Numbered from the stretch's first letter, positions 40,845 to 54,140 are shown. The stretch: DNA of 64,000 bases from Mesostigma viride (GCA_009746045.1 RPFO01000997.1:1-64000); one strand, 5' to 3'. Numbers and translations: made by a program. The notes: generated by a model from the letters alone, not told the origin.

Positions 40845-42173
40845 AGCGTCGGAACTTTCCGTAGTGGTCGTAACACTGTCATGGCTGTGTTTGTCGCGCG
40901 CCGGTTGATGGAGGAGGTGCGTCGCCTTCCCCCTGACAGTTTGCCGCTGGTCCTCATTTTTGTTGACTATATCAAGGCCTTTGACACGGTCCTCTGGGAG
41001 GCTCTTTGGGCCATCCTAGCTCTGGACCGCGTGCCACCAGCGTTTATTGCTGCCATTCGCCGACTGTATGAGGGCTCACAGGCAGTAGTGCGGACTGCGG
41101 AAGGCACCACCCCACCATTCCCCCTTCACCACGGGGTGTGGCAAGGTTGTGTCCTGTCTCCATACCTGTTCATTATTGTCGTGGACCACGTCATGCGCCA
41201 GGCACGTGCGCGCTTTACTGCTCTTAAGGGGTTCGAGCCAGGCTTGGACATCCTTAACGAGCGTGGGCACGGCGGGGTTAGCACGGGTTACCGCCTGGCT
41301 GACCTGATTTATGCGGACGACACCACCCTCATCGCGCGCCCCGAGCACATTCAGACCTGGCTGGACTGTCTGGGCCTGGAGGCGAGGGCGGTGGGGTTGG
41401 AGATTAGTGTCAAAACTGAGGCGATGGTGATTGGGGCCTCCAGTCGCCCACCGCTGCCGCGCCTGCTCGACGGGACGGAGGTCCCACTCCGCGACCGCTT
41501 CAAGCTGTTGGGGAGTTGGCTTCCGGACACTGCCGACGATGTGGACACCCGCATCGGCCTTTCCTGGGCCAAGCTCCGTTCGCTCAACACCTACTGGCGC
41601 TCCAAGGGCCTGGACGAGCACCGCAAGCGCATGCTCTTCAAGGTCCTCGTCCTCACGGTGCTCACGTATGGCGCCGAGGCGTGGACACTCACGGCAACAC
41701 TGGCAGCCAAGCTAGACGGCACGGTAACCCGGATGCTCCGACAGGTCCTGAATGTCGGGTTTTCTCAGCGTAGGTCCTTAGAGTCTTTGTATCACGGTAT
41801 GCCGCGTATTTCGGACGAGATTAGACAACGTAGGATAGCATTTGTAGGACATCTTGCTCGCACCAGCCAGGTCGACACCGCCCTTGGTCTGGCCGGTCCC
41901 CAGCGGCTCGGCCAACCGGGGCGGCACATTTTGACCTGGCCTGGCCCCAAGAACATTCCTAAAAAGGTAGGGAAACATGCCATGACCTATACCCAGATGT
42001 TGCTGGACGACCTAGTGGTCCCAGCCCAGTTTGAGTACCGCATCCACTCTCTCTCCCGTCTTTGGACTGCCATGCAGGACAAGACGCGGTGGAAGAAGAC
42101 TGTCAAGGCGCACACGCCAGCCCCTGTGGGCAAGCCGCCTCCCCCCAAACGGAGGAGCCGTTTTGATGAGTAG
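40845..42173 (+). pseudogene. LINE ORF2 fragment: RT and C-terminal domain, 5' truncated
   Basis: Open for about 440 residues: begins inside RT (TFRSGRNTVMAVF), then FVDYIKAFDTV, GVWQGCVLSPYLF, catalytic LIYADDTTL, LTYGAEAWTL, MLRQVLNVGF, GHLARTSQVDTA and a basic Pro-rich end RRSRFDE. The endonuclease and N-terminal RT are missing, as expected from incomplete reverse transcription. The intact 3' frame shows the C-terminus that is scrambled in the copy at 11343-14477. A different subfamily by sequence. Confidence 0.8.
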
Positions 42174-42945
42174 CGTAGATAGGCTTTTCTAGACTAGATA
42201 TAGCTTAGAGTTAGGTTAGTTCGATTACGCGGCTTCCTCCACACCACCCATCCAACCTGGAATATGTGCTACATGATCTCCCAACGGAGACATGTTATAA
42301 TTTAATTTTTTTTTTTTTAATAGCGTCGGAAAATTATATCAGCATGTGCGTCTTAGAAAGACGAAGCGATTGTGATATTCACGGCTGAATTCGGTGCTCA
42401 AACGTGAAAGTTATGAGCTCCGACAGCCATGGCTACCTCGTGGCCGGAACTCTGTAACTATGTATGTAATGTAACAGTATACACACTGTCAGAAAATACT
42501 GTTACAGCAACGGGCAGACTCCCGACGCCCCAGCTTAGGGGAATACAGCAGTAGTAGTGTAGAATAGTTAGACAGTGGCCTTGTACATGCACGCCTACTG
42601 CAGGCACTATACCAGCTGACTTATGAACATTATTTTTCCGCGGACCGGCACTGAACGCAAATGGTTTTCACCTTTGCGGCGTGCCAAATCAGAATATACG
42701 CTTGGCTGATTTCGATTGTACCGGCTACGCCCCCTTCTCAAGAAGGTTCCAGCCGTGTTCAGCCCGTCTCACGGTTCGAGACTGAACAAGTCTCGAGTGC
42801 AGACACGTGTGTAGTACTCCTACACACAGATCTCCAATGATTTATGGACCTAGATAGCTTACACCATCCATTCCATCCCATGTTCCCCTCCCACCGAGGA
42901 CTTATGCTCACGTGACGCAATCACGTGTCTATTAATTAATTAATT
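42174..42945. other. no gene; repeat debris
   Basis: 42316-42450 is an inverted LINE 5' UTR copy; 42530-42630 resembles the ORF1-family 3' UTR; 42645-42700 recurs inverted at 47197-47250; 42846-42945 recurs at 43966-44065 (ends in CACGTGAC...GTCACGTG hairpin and TTAATTAA). Confidence 0.5.
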
Positions 42946-42947
42946 AA

Positions 42948-45541
42948 CCCGTGTTTTTTTAATTAGAACGCGATATATCGCGTTGTAAGCTTTTTTTAGA
43001 ACGCGTATAGCACCTAAGGAAAATTTTTTTTCATGGTCATGTATATACTTTCCTGAAAGCCCATAAATCAAAGGATTTTTTGAGCTACTCAGACCTACAA
43101 AATGCTTATTCATTAGAGAGATACACTGGTTTGAATACAGGGGGGTCTGACCATGACCGCGATTTCTTGACCCTAGGTCACAAGTCATGTGCTTATTCAC
43201 AAATGGTTCATGAAAAAAATCTGGCTTCTTGCACGAGCTATGGGCAACATATGCAGGCTCTGTGAAACAAAACTCAGGCCCATTGGGCCACTGGAGCTAT
43301 TTTTCATTAGCATCACAATTACATTGCGTGGGCGCACCTCCATGACCACCGCCGCTGGTGGAGCAACCCCGCCCTACCCCGGATCGTCAAGCGTGACCTC
43401 TTCAAGGTCGTCATTCTGACGATCCTGACCTACGGCGCCGAGACGTGGACACTGATGCAGGAGCTGGAGCAACGACTCGACGGCGCCGTCACCAAGATGC
43501 TGCGCAAGGCCCTTAACATCCCCTTTGGTTTGCACATTAGTAATGAGGATTTGTACGCTGATTTGCCCTATGTTTCCCACATTATTAGGCACAGGCGCCT
43601 GGGCCTAGCCGGGCACCTGGCCCGCACAGATCAGGTAGATACATCAGATAGACTAGCTGGCACCAAGCCCGCCCAGCCTGGGCGATATGTCCTCACCTGG
43701 CGTGCCCCCGGCCGCGCGCGGCAGGGCCGCCACCCGTGGACTTTTCGTGATAGACTCGGCATGGACATGTGCTACACTAGACGTGACGGGCTCACCCCCG
43801 GGCAGCCTCCTGGTTTGTCTGTAATATGGAGGCAGATGGTGCGCAAGGATAGATGGCAAGTAGTGATGAAGGAGACCACCCCCAAGCCTGTGGGGGCTCC
43901 GCGTGTGACCAAGTATGGCATTCATAGCGATTCGGGCCGCGGTGCCCACACCCCTGTAACTAGGACCTAGATAGCTTATACCATCCATTCCATCCCATGT
44001 TCCCCTCCCACTGAGGACTTATGCTCACGTGACGCAGTCACGTGTCTATTAATTAATTAATTAATTAATCACAATTACAACGCAGTACAACGCAGTGGGA
44101 AACATGAGAGCCCTTGACAACATTACGCAACGACCCGAGCCCCATTGAATTGAATTGAATTGAATTGTAACATAACTCCGAGCCCCATAAACGGGGCCAT
44201 AGTGAGCTTGGAGGGTCAAAACGTTGAAAATAGGTGTTGTATAAGTTATACTGCATCAAACATGCATCAAACATCATGACTGGATGACCTAATATGACTG
44301 AATCAGGCAGCCATAGCCAAAGCATCATCCACTCTCACAACGTGTTGAGCACATGCCTCGTGGGAATGGAGGTGCTGGGTTTTCATTCCATAACGCGTGC
44401 AATACTGAAAGAAAGAGGCACGTGTAATGCAAGGCTTGGATAGGTTGAGTGATCCATGAGCTTACATGCAGGCAAAGATGACGCTGGAATGCATGCTAGC
44501 AAATGGTGGCAAGATGCTAACAACACATGATTATACACCATGATTATGGGCACCCAGCTGATTAATTAATTAATTAATAGACACGTGACTGCGTCACGTG
44601 AGCATAAGTACCCAGCTGATCTTCTTGCACAATCAACGCAGTATAAACCATCAACATCCAATCCTCACGATATATGCACAGCTTGACGACGTATACAGCA
44701 CCTAAATACTGCACAACTGCAACCTGCTATTGCTGACATGCAAGCAACGTCGAGTAGGATGGCGGTCTTAGAGAGGCTGGGCAGAGGTCGGTAGAAATAA
44801 GTGGAAAACTGGCAGAAACTAGGTAGAAACACGATATACTTACGCCTGCAAGCACTATTGAGCCGGTGGCAGAGGCCATTTCCAGGAAAATACAGCATAC
44901 CGTAGCAATAGCCACGGTCACGCCTTACGCTATTTGCAGGCACCATCATGCCCGGAGCTACCCAATAAAAGTCTGCACAAATCTCGGTTTAGCCGAGAGT
45001 CCGGGCGTTCGGAATGAATAAACATGTGTTAAGAAGTCGAAACACCATGGAAATACCAAGCATGGTGCCGCAGCAGACCCGAGTCTTGACGTAATAATAT
45101 GTATGCCGGTTTCCAGGGTTTCCGCATGAAAGTTGGGTGAGAAACTGGAAAAAACTACGTTTCCTTTGCCCCAGTACCTCAACAAACTCGTAGAAACCTA
45201 ATTATCAACCTTTGAACGCATCATCATGGTCGTGCTACCCAACAGCCACTGAAATTCGCGCGAAAACTGGCGAGATCTACCTGCCGCCATCGCCGTCGTC
45301 TTCACCTTCGTCCCGCGAAAATGCCTGATTTCAGTGGTACATATTTGTTTGCAGCTGTCACAAAAAAAATACCAAAAATACCAGGATTTTTTCTTGAATT
45401 CTATGAGATGTTTCTGACCTATCTTGAAAGTTTCAGACCAAAAATCGCATGTTTAATAGGTTTGCCACGTGTCAGATTACAACGCGATACATCGCGTTCT
45501 AACCCTACAACGCGATGTATCGCGTTGTAAAAAAACACGGG
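42948..45541. mobile_element. 2.6 kb TTAA-flanked inverted-repeat element
   Basis: Ends CCCGTGTTTTTTT and its inverse, each next to TTAA. Subterminal hairpins ACAACGCGAT/ATCGCGTTGT occur once at the left and twice at the right. A further end of the same family starts at 53489, also after TTAA. TTAA targets with CCC-ends resemble piggyBac-type elements, but the TTAATTAA context weakens that. A LINE fragment lies within. Confidence 0.5.
43389..43970 (+). pseudogene. LINE ORF2 C-terminal fragment
   Basis: Open frame with KRDLFKVVILTILTYGAETW, LDGAVTKMLRKALNI, NEDLYADLPYV, GHLARTDQVDTSD, a Trp/Arg-rich tail and a stop at 43968. Only the part after RT is present. Confidence 0.7.
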
Positions 45542-46870
45542 TTAATTAATTAATTTTTTTTGTAATATTTAGAAAAATATTTGAATTTTACACTGCCTGC
45601 TGACTAGAGAACGCAGGCAAACCCTGAGAAAGCAAAAGAGTTCCAACAAAGACGAAGGACATCTACACCTGGAAAAACAACCTACCAACTCTATCAATGA
45701 GAATATTCTATTCAGTGAGACAATCCTATGTCCACGGATGAGGACCATTGACTAGCTAACTCAACAGCATACATAAATATACCTTTGGAATGACATCATC
45801 CATACGTGGTAACTGAAAATCCGGTCAGGCCTTGGTCAGGCTGAATATGAGGCATGAGCTGCATGCCAATGAAAGTCGACAGGCAAAAAAGGATAGATCT
45901 TCGATGCTTGCCGACATGCAAACGGGCACACCAATGAGCCCCATCCAGTCATTGGCGATTTGTGAACCGCTCATGCCTGACTATACTGATTTCTTCTATG
46001 GCTATGGACAAAGGATGACCGGAAGACTTCGTGTAAGACCCTGTATGCTGTAACCCCAAAGAACTTCCTACTAAATTACTGAAAGCACACACAAAACCCT
46101 AAAATGCTCCTCTGCCGGCCCCGAAGAGCCTCGAAATCTGTCCGCCTGCCATTCCACCCCGCACAGCAGAGCTGCGCGCGCATAACGGCCGCCTGCCGTC
46201 GCAAGTATATGCCCGGGCACCCACCCATCGCCACGTGGCGCAACGGGGTTGGGCCCCACCGGCCACGGGCTCATATGCACAGAATCTCAAGCAAACACGT
46301 GTTCTTTTTCTGTTTGTCATGGCTGGAAACATTCTACCACGGCCTGCCCGCGTGGCCAAAGTTTGCCGGCGCATACCAATGATGTGGTGGCAGAGTACCA
46401 CCCCCATGAGGTACTGCGATGAATAAGGGATCAGCGAGCGTGCTTCCCGCCCAGCACCCGGTGCACTCACTGGAACAACCACCCCCGGTGTATGGCCTGC
46501 AAACGCCAAGGTGCCCCCAGCTGATGGATGCCATCATCAAGCCCCCCCCCCCCCCCCTTCTTCTTCCGCCCGACATGCCTCGTGTCTGCGCGCGCAACCA
46601 GCGTACCTGATCACGCACGCACCTCGACTGCCATGTGCAATGGTAGACCACCATGATGCACGGTGACTGTGTGGCTGCGCAAAGGTATACATGGGCTGGG
46701 AGTGGCGCGCTGACGGTGTTGACCCATGGAGTGACTGCTGCAAAGAACACCCGCATGACCAAAGCCGCGACAGCAGGCGCCTGCTTGGCAAGAACGGAGC
46801 CGATGCCAACCCAGCAGTCTTGACAGTACAGCCTACAATCCACTGCCAGGAGAGGCCCGATAGGGTGCCC
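45542..46870. other. no gene recognised
   Basis: Open frames on both strands but none with a recognisable domain or consistent splice signals. Poly-C run at 46544-46558. Confidence 0.4.
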
Positions 46871-47000
<130 letters not shown>

Positions 47001-47711
47001 TGCCTGATACAGCGCTGACAACCTTGAGGCCCGACAGAGGGGGCAACGTTGCATTTTCTTGGCCACCCGGTTCAGGGTTTACGAAGACGGAGGCCCCTTA
47101 ACCCGAGCGCGCCAAGCGCCTTTTATAAAGATGGATAAAGTTTTGTACCTCGCGGATAAGCTCGAGAGGAGGCAGCGACGCCCCCCTCATAAATTCTGAT
47201 TTGGCACGTCGCAAATAGTGAAAACCATTTGCGCTCAGTGCCGGTCCCCCCTCATAAATGTTTGCGAACTGATGTCCGACGGCAGAGCCTAGCCGCCCCT
47301 ATAAATGTCTCTTGAACAGCCGCCCTGAAGCGGCTGTTGTCAACCCATCCAGCGCACACGCAGGGGGGGGGCAGTCCGATTGCGGCCAACACTGTCAGAG
47401 ATATGTACCCCGCTAAAATGTTGCGGCGCCACGGCTCTGGCAGGGTTCATGGGACATGCCCCCCCCTTCACAACCCCTCCTTCGTACCAACCACCCTTCG
47501 ATGGCCGAGATCCGAAGGTTTTTTCTTCCCCTGCGGCCCAAACACATCGCCGCGCAACCGCCCACTTTGGACCAGAAGCCTCCCCCCTCTCCCCTTCCCC
47601 CCCACCCCACCCCCCCACCACTTGCCGCCACTCCCACCACGGCTGTTTATTCCCACCCCCGCCACACGCCCACGGGCGCGTTCCCCATTCTAGCCCGCTA
47701 CTCCCCTGGCA
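47001..47711. other. no gene recognised; possible 3' region of the WRC gene
   Basis: Downstream of the stop at 47712. 47197-47250 is a dispersed repeat (inverse of 42645-42700). C-rich with several C7-C10 runs. Confidence 0.4.
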
Positions 47712-50314
47712 TTATTTCCACTGGCTGAAGCCCGATTGGCGCATTCGCTTGTTGGGCGGGAGCGCGTGTGGCGGCGGCAAATACGTGCCTTCCAGCACCC
47801 CCTCATTCACGGGCGATGCCGCGAAACGAGACAGACCCTGGCCGCTTCCCATGCCTGCGTGCGCGTCAGGAGGGCTGCTCGCGCCCCCCCCACCCCCACT
47901 GCCAGGCCCCTCGCCTGCGCCCAGCTCGTTCACCGACGCGGTCCTCTTGCCCGCGACCATCGAGGAGTACTTGGACCATGGGCGCATCGCAGGCACCGCA
48001 CACACGTCGTCCGTGTCGCCGTTGCTGCTGCGGCGGCGGCTCGGGTGCTCCAGCATGAGGAACTGGTGGGGCGAGGGGAGCACCTGGACGACCCCCGACC
48101 CAGGGGGGGCGCCAGGGGGGGCACCATCGAGCAGCGCTCGCGAGGACGACGTCGTGACGCCGCTGCTGCTGGCCCCCGCAGCGATGCCCCCCGGTGGGCC
48201 CCGGAAGTAGTCCCGCTCCGTTGATGGCGCGGGATGGGCCCCAGAGGGGCGGCCATCCCCCCAGGGACCGGGGGGTGCGCCGTCGGCCATTATGGGACCG
48301 TTCGCCGAGGAGTTTGGCCCCCCCATGGGCGCGCGGACGCTCCCTCCGCCCCCGCTCCCTGCAGGGTTGCTCTGCCCGCTCGTCCGCGAGGCCTCCCATT
48401 GGCCAGTCCGGCCCGTGGTCACCTCGGACGGGCTGTTGACCATGTGGCCCAGGTTGCTGCTGACACCTGGCGAGAGCGCGGACTCTGGCGCGCAGAATGT
48501 TGGGATGGAGAGGGCGGGGATGGAGAGTCCCGGGTGGCGCAGGCCAGGGCCCCCGGGTGGGAGGAACGGGCCCTGTGCTTGTGCTTGCTGCACAGCGGCC
48601 ACTTGCTGCTGGCGCGCGTGGGCTAGTTGCAGCCGGTAGAGCCAGGGCGACACCCCGGCTGAGGAGCCCATGGCCATGGGCATGTGGAGCTTGGTCTGAT
48701 GGTGGCAGCAGGGGCACCGGTAGGCATGGGCGAGACAAAGGCGCCGTGAGGGGCCAAGAGGGGCATGGTCAGAGGCATGGTGACGGGCCAAGAGGGGCGA
48801 TATGTGAGGCGAGGGGCATGGGGATTCATAGGCACGAGGCACGGTGCGGCGATAGTAGGCGCTAGGAGGCATGATGGAGAACATCTGAGGCGCAGTGACG
48901 GGTACTCTGTGGGGAGTCTGTGGGGGGCCTCGTCCTCCTGTTCATACCCTCTCGTTCTCCGTGAACGACGGGGCAGAATGAGGGAGCGATGGGAGCAAAG
49001 GCCATGCGGAAGGCGGTCACTGAGGGTAGGGAGGCAAGGATGGAGAGGCAAGGAATGCAAGACGTGCAAGGGTGGCAAGGGTGCGAAGGAGGAGACTGGG
49101 CGGGGGGCGTAGGGGGTTAGGGGGTAGGGAGGCCGTGCGGGCGGGCAAGAGGAGAGAGAGCATAGCAAACGTGGGGGTGATGTGTGAAGGTGAGGGTGAG
49201 ACAGAAAGGCGACAGGCAGGCTGGGTGTGGCAATGGCAACAGGGAATGTTGTAGGGAACCAGCGATGCATGCGATTCGAAATGTGCCATACGCCAGAGTA
49301 CAGGAAAGCAGCATGGTAGTAACCACCGTACACGCCAATGGAGCAAACAGCTTGTCTTACTGATGAAGGCATTCTTTACCTATTTGTCAGGGCACGCGCA
49401 CAGGACACAATACAGCCTGACCAAAGGGACAGAAATGAACTGTAAATAGTGAGTACGTGCTATGCAAGGCTATGTGTGTCAGGTCCATCCCATTAGGAAG
49501 GGGCGAGACGTCACGCTGACCAGAGCAGCAAAACCATTGCACTGGTGGCCAGGCTAGCGAACACAATGACCACGAGAAATCATCCTCACCTGGGTGCCAG
49601 GACCATAGCAGTCCACAGCGGGAGGGAAGAGTTGAAGATCCGTCGAGACAGAACGGAGTGGCCCCGTCGTCGACGCGGACACGCCGCCAGTATCGCTAGG
49701 CTGGGACGCGGCAGCATGTGTCATGGAACCGTACGACTTGGAGCCCGTGGTGACGGACACGCTGGCTACCGGGCCCGAGCAATCATCGTTAACTAGGTCA
49801 CATATCCGCAAGACGCCCGCCCGCATCCGAGGTTGGGATGCTTGCAGCTCCTTTTTCGTCGCAACCTCAGCGCGGTACCGCAATCCACGATGTACGTGCC
49901 GCTCACAGTACTTGTCGTTGACCGAGACGATGGGCCGGGCGCAACGCCTGTCGACAGCAACAAGGCAAAGCAAATTTAGCAACAAGCAGAGAAACAACTA
50001 ACGGAGAGAAGCAACAAGAACACCTTTAAGACCCCGGGCGGTATGACAAGGCCTTCTAAGCGCTGGTGTTGAGTTATGCATGGCAACAATCATGCCGACC
50101 GGTGCCAAGAGTATCCAACTTACCAACGCTTTCCATCTGTCCGCATGCAGCGGCCATGGGAAGGATCCTGCGCTATAAGTTCTGCGGTCCTTGTAAGGTA
50201 TGATCCCGGCTGGGATGATTTTGAAACCTCGACGGACATATCCGGACGCCCCGACGCTGAATCCCTAGGCTGCAACCCACTGCCATCCGTCATTACACGA
50301 GCTTCGGGCATCAT
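47712..50314 (-). CDS. WRC-domain protein (growth-regulating-factor-like), three exons
   Basis: Exons 50314-50124, 49947-49590 and 48917-47712, with donors GTAAGT and GTGAGG and acceptors TCGACAG and CCCACAG. Lengths 191, 358 and 1206 sum to 1755, giving 584 residues. The first intron splits a WRC domain: exon 1 ends CMRTDGKRW, exon 2 continues RC...DKYCERHVHRG, giving Cys-x9-Cys-x11-Cys-x2-His; the plant consensus has x10 in the second gap. WRC domains bind DNA in plant GRF factors. The rest is Ser/Gly/Pro-rich with no recognised domain. An in-frame stop precedes ATG 50314, but a further 5' exon (a QLQ domain would be expected in a GRF) may exist. The only gene here with a confident host-type identity. 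Confidence 0.75.
49948..50123 (-). other. intron 1 of the WRC gene (176 bp)
   Basis: Donor TG/GTAAGT, acceptor TCGACAG/G. It splits the tryptophan codon of the WRC signature, so the junction is fixed by protein conservation. Confidence 0.85.
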
Positions 50315-51599
50315 TCAAATCGATAAAACTGGGCATTCGTTTATGCCGATCCCCCATCTAAACGCCAGGCATCTGGAACTTTTGTGTTACAACCATTCCA
50401 GAACGATTACGACGACCGGGAACGATGACGACGACCGGGAAGACCGCGACGATGGGTTCTCACCCCAAACACCTCGTTTTTTTACTGACAAGCTCTCCGA
50501 CACGTCTCTGATTGCCGCACGCAAAAAGCTGACGATGGTTGCTCGGGATCGTCCTTTCAAACCGCAGAGCAGTCACCCCGAAGGGGATCCTCCGTACACA
50601 CAACACGAAACGCGGAATCTTGTTGTTGACCTCAAGGAATATCCATTCGTGATTACTGGTAGTATTTTCTGCAATCAAGCGACACAAATCCCAAAAAAAT
50701 GTCCTAACAAATGATTCGTCAATCAGTTGTATCCCACGCCGCACATGGGCCCCAAAAATACTTCCTTTAGAACAAATGATTCGCTGGAGATCTAAGCTGG
50801 CGAGGGGATGTCGATCTGGTGCTCGGCGTCAGGAATCCTGCTGACCCGCAGGAATCTTAGTGACCAGCATCCAAACGGGCTTGCGGCACTCCTTCGGACA
50901 CCGGTTTAGGGTGCGGCTGAAATCCTGTTGCACGATGGACGCTGGTAAAAAAATGCCGGCCAGATTGCACTCTGAACCAACCAGTCATTCTCACCGTGTA
51001 CGGCTGATCAGCACGATGCTGACGACCCGGGTTGTCGATAAGTACCTCAACTCAGATTTCCTTCTGTCAGGTATCTGTTGGACGCGAGGCAATCAGCGTG
51101 TGTGGTGGATTCCCATGCCGTACACTCGTCGTTTCTTGTCATTTCTATTTAATGCCACGGTAAAATCGGGAATTCTACCGGAAGTTAGCCGTCACGTGAG
51201 CCTGCCGTGCTGGCGCGGCTTGCTGAAAATGCATTTCACCGTTCACGTGCCGAAAGTTAGGCGAAGCATACGTGAACATGAGGTCAGCGTTATCTGCTGA
51301 GCACGACGCTGCGGAGGTTGCAGGCTGGTGGCCACCACGCAGGCCGCGCTGCAGCTGCAGGGGGCTCTGTCAGAACGTTTCAGTGTCAGCGGGAAGGCAG
51401 GTGTTTTATCTCGTACTCCCAATATATCTGACGGGCCGAATATCTGACGGTCAAATCTGCGAGTGGTACCAGGCAAAAAGGAATCACAGTGATCGCAGGG
51501 AATTTGGCTGTGCACTTGTCCCACGCCGTGGACAAGTTATGTTGCTGATAAGGGTGGATTCGGGATAGGCCCTTCTTCTGGAGAATCTTCTGCCTTTCT
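50315..51599. other. no confident gene; upstream of the WRC gene
   Basis: Open frames on both strands up to 212 codons (50076-50714 plus, overlapping exon 1 antisense), none with a recognised domain. The WRC gene promoter or 5' exons may lie here. Confidence 0.4.
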
Positions 51600-51829
51600 T
51601 CAGGAATCCAGCTTCTTTGGAAACACAACAAGAACTTGTGTGATCCTCCCTTGGTTGCCCAACTCCAGAGGGACGTAGTTGTGCGGGTTGTCGGCATGCT
51701 TGTCCACTTTTGGTGGTAAGCAGTGCGCCATTTCGTTTATTGTCACGGGGGGAACAAATTTTGTCGTGCCCGGTGCAATGCCCTGTAGAGGCAGTTGAGA
51801 ACGAGCAAGGGCACGCATGTTCTGGCCAG
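51600..51829 (-). other. possible upstream exon of the WRC gene
   Basis: After an acceptor-like CCGTCCCCAG the minus strand is open for about 75 codons (TGQNMRALARSQLPLQGIAPG, then VPPVTINEMA). The spacing of Leu, Gln, Gly and PP faintly recalls a QLQ domain, which in GRFs precedes WRC. No clear donor at its end. Confidence 0.2.
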
Positions 51830-51851
51830 TCTGGGGACGGAAGCTTAGCAA

Positions 51852-53484
51852 GGAGCATGCGTTTCAACTAGAACATTATGGGCAGGAAGAGCTTGTTGTG
51901 GTGCCTACGGAATGGAACTCCTGGACCACCATATCTAGTCATGGCAATACATTCGCCCCTGGCGGCAAGGCACAATAGAACGTCGCTTATCCAAAGTAAC
52001 CAGGCACTCCGCTGTGGAAGGAGCTCTGCTATCTTATGATCCGCTGGAACCCCGCGAATTTCATTCCGTCCCTAGTCGCTCTTTTATTACTAATTGGTTG
52101 CGGGGCCTGCCAGGCTGCGAATGGGCTGGATTCAATAGTGGTACGTGCTGGTGCAAAATTCTGCGCCCTTATACTGTATGCTAGCAGCTGACGAGTTTTC
52201 TTCTCATTCTTGGCCAGCAGTCGCACCTTTCTCCGTGGCAACGCAGCTTACATACCAGAAGCAGTTGGAAAATGTCGCTGAATGATTGTGATGCGTTTGC
52301 CCAACGTAGGCCGCAGCCAGGAAGTACCTAAACAGTATGTGGACATGCTCACCAGCAATATGAAGGTTGGACAATATCGGCTGCTTGGATAGTTATGTGA
52401 AGCTCGACGCCGTGCTCAGCGACTTGTCTAGTGTTCAGTCACTCCGTTGTGCTTTCCGCGGCATACAAATCAGAACTGAAACCAATGGTGCTGCCAGCTC
52501 GAACCGTGTTTACTATGTCATTCTCTACCATGCAATTAATGGGCAGCCCGATGGCTTCACATGAGTCTGCCATGCAGGACCAGGTAATGACCGTCCCTGG
52601 CGTTGGCGTCCAGATTATGAATGTTCTCAGACTATATGCGCTCTTAAACCATAGGACCAGTATTATTTCCTGCAGCAGCTCTTCCGTCAGGTTCGACATG
52701 CATTGGCGATGTTTGGAAGGCATCCCTAAGTTACTCTGGACAGTTCCTGAGTTGCTATTAATGGCGCAGCTTTGTTTGATAATGGTTGCTCATTTTGTTT
52801 TCAGCAGAGTCCCGTGTGGTGGTAATGTGTGAGACCCCTGGAACGGGACTGGGAAGAAATATTGCTATTCATTTCAGGGATGGCAAAGCAGTCGCTGTCG
52901 GGACCTGGGCAGTGTCCACGTCGGCTGCGGCTTTTGGACCTGGCCGGCTGTGCAGAAGTGGGAGCCGGTTGAGCTATGGGGCCCAAGTTGCAAGGTTGGA
53001 CGATCTCCCCATAAAGAAATACAGAGCAAACAATAAAGAGCGGTACGGTAATTCAGCCCTAAACTCGCCAGTTGAAACTGCAATGTTGGCTAGCTTAAGA
53101 TGTGTAAACCCATTCGATCGAGCCCGAATTCGGGCTGGCTATCTAGAATGGGGGAGCCTTCCTGGGCTTCACTCTGCCCAGTTCTCGTCTTGTTGTGAAT
53201 ATATTTGCGTCCTGGTTGTCTCCTTGATATTTGCGTCCAGTTTGTTGGTATGTCGTGAGACTCAAGCTGTGGTTGTATTGCACCCACCGTGTTACGCCCT
53301 GGCACAGGCCGGCCTGCTGTGGAGAGAACGCTCTGTGGACTGCCCACTGAATTGTGGCAGTGAGAGAGGCTCGGGCGCCCCCCCTCCTCATTGTGCTTAG
53401 GGGTTGTTAAGGTTCCTAAATACTCTGTATTGGCACCCACTGGCACGTGATGCAGTCACATGCTAATTAATAAATTGATCTTCA
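51852..53484. other. no confident gene
   Basis: Several frames of 60-200 codons on both strands (longest 52786-53400 plus) overlap each other and have no recognised motif. Spliced exons are possible but could not be assigned. Confidence 0.4.
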
Positions 53485-53488
53485 TTAA

Positions 53489-53640
53489 CCCGTGTTTTTT
53501 TACAACGCGATACATCGCGTTGTAGGGTTAGAACGCGATGTATCGCGTTGTAATCTGACACATGGCAAACCTATTAAACATGCGATTTTTGGTCTGAAAC
53601 TTTCAACATAGGTCAGAAACATCTCATGGGGGGGCCCACA
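53489..53640 (+). repeat. terminal fragment of the TTAA/CCCGTG element family
   Basis: Starts CCCGTGTTTTTTT after TTAA, has both ACAACGCGAT hairpins, then matches the inverse of 45415-45541 up to CAGAAACATCTCATG. No partner end was found downstream, so it is a truncated or solo end. Confidence 0.6.
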
Positions 53641-54140
53641 ATCAATCTACAATACCCATGCCAAATTTTATTACTTGAGGAGACGCCATTTCAACAAATA
53701 CATGACAATTGATGCTCATTGTGAATGCGTTTCCACATGAAATCATTACCATTTCATGCAATTTGGTCACTGGTGCGCTTTCCGCGTGCACTTTTCATTA
53801 CTAGATTGCTTAAATTTATTAAAATTTATTAAAATTTATTAACATTTATTAAAATTTATTCAAGTCGGGGTAAAATTGGCTGTTTTTGTCAAAGTGTCAT
53901 GCACTCGGAGGGTAAGCAAGTGAGACAAGTTGTAGATTAAATTTACAATTGCACAACCCTCTCCACGACCCCGCTAGTTCTATTTATAGAACGAATTATA
54001 ATTATTGCCAAAATTGTGCACAAGCCTGTGCACAACCCAACCAGTAATTCCCACTTGAACTTTGAATATTCAAGTGAATGCTCTGGAGACAGATGTACAG
54101 ATCGATCTTTACAAATGTACACGAGTTCAGATCAAGCTAT
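53641..54140. other. no gene; AT-rich
   Basis: Includes five ATTAAAATTT units near 53811-53861. No coding signal. Confidence 0.5.

Noticed and set aside
47380-48740. Plus-strand and other minus-strand long frames over the last WRC exon
   Set aside because: GC-rich antisense and shifted-frame shadows; only the 47712-48917 minus frame joins the WRC exons in phase.
50076-50714. 212-codon plus-strand frame
   Set aside because: Antisense to WRC exon 1 and its upstream region, with no recognisable domain.
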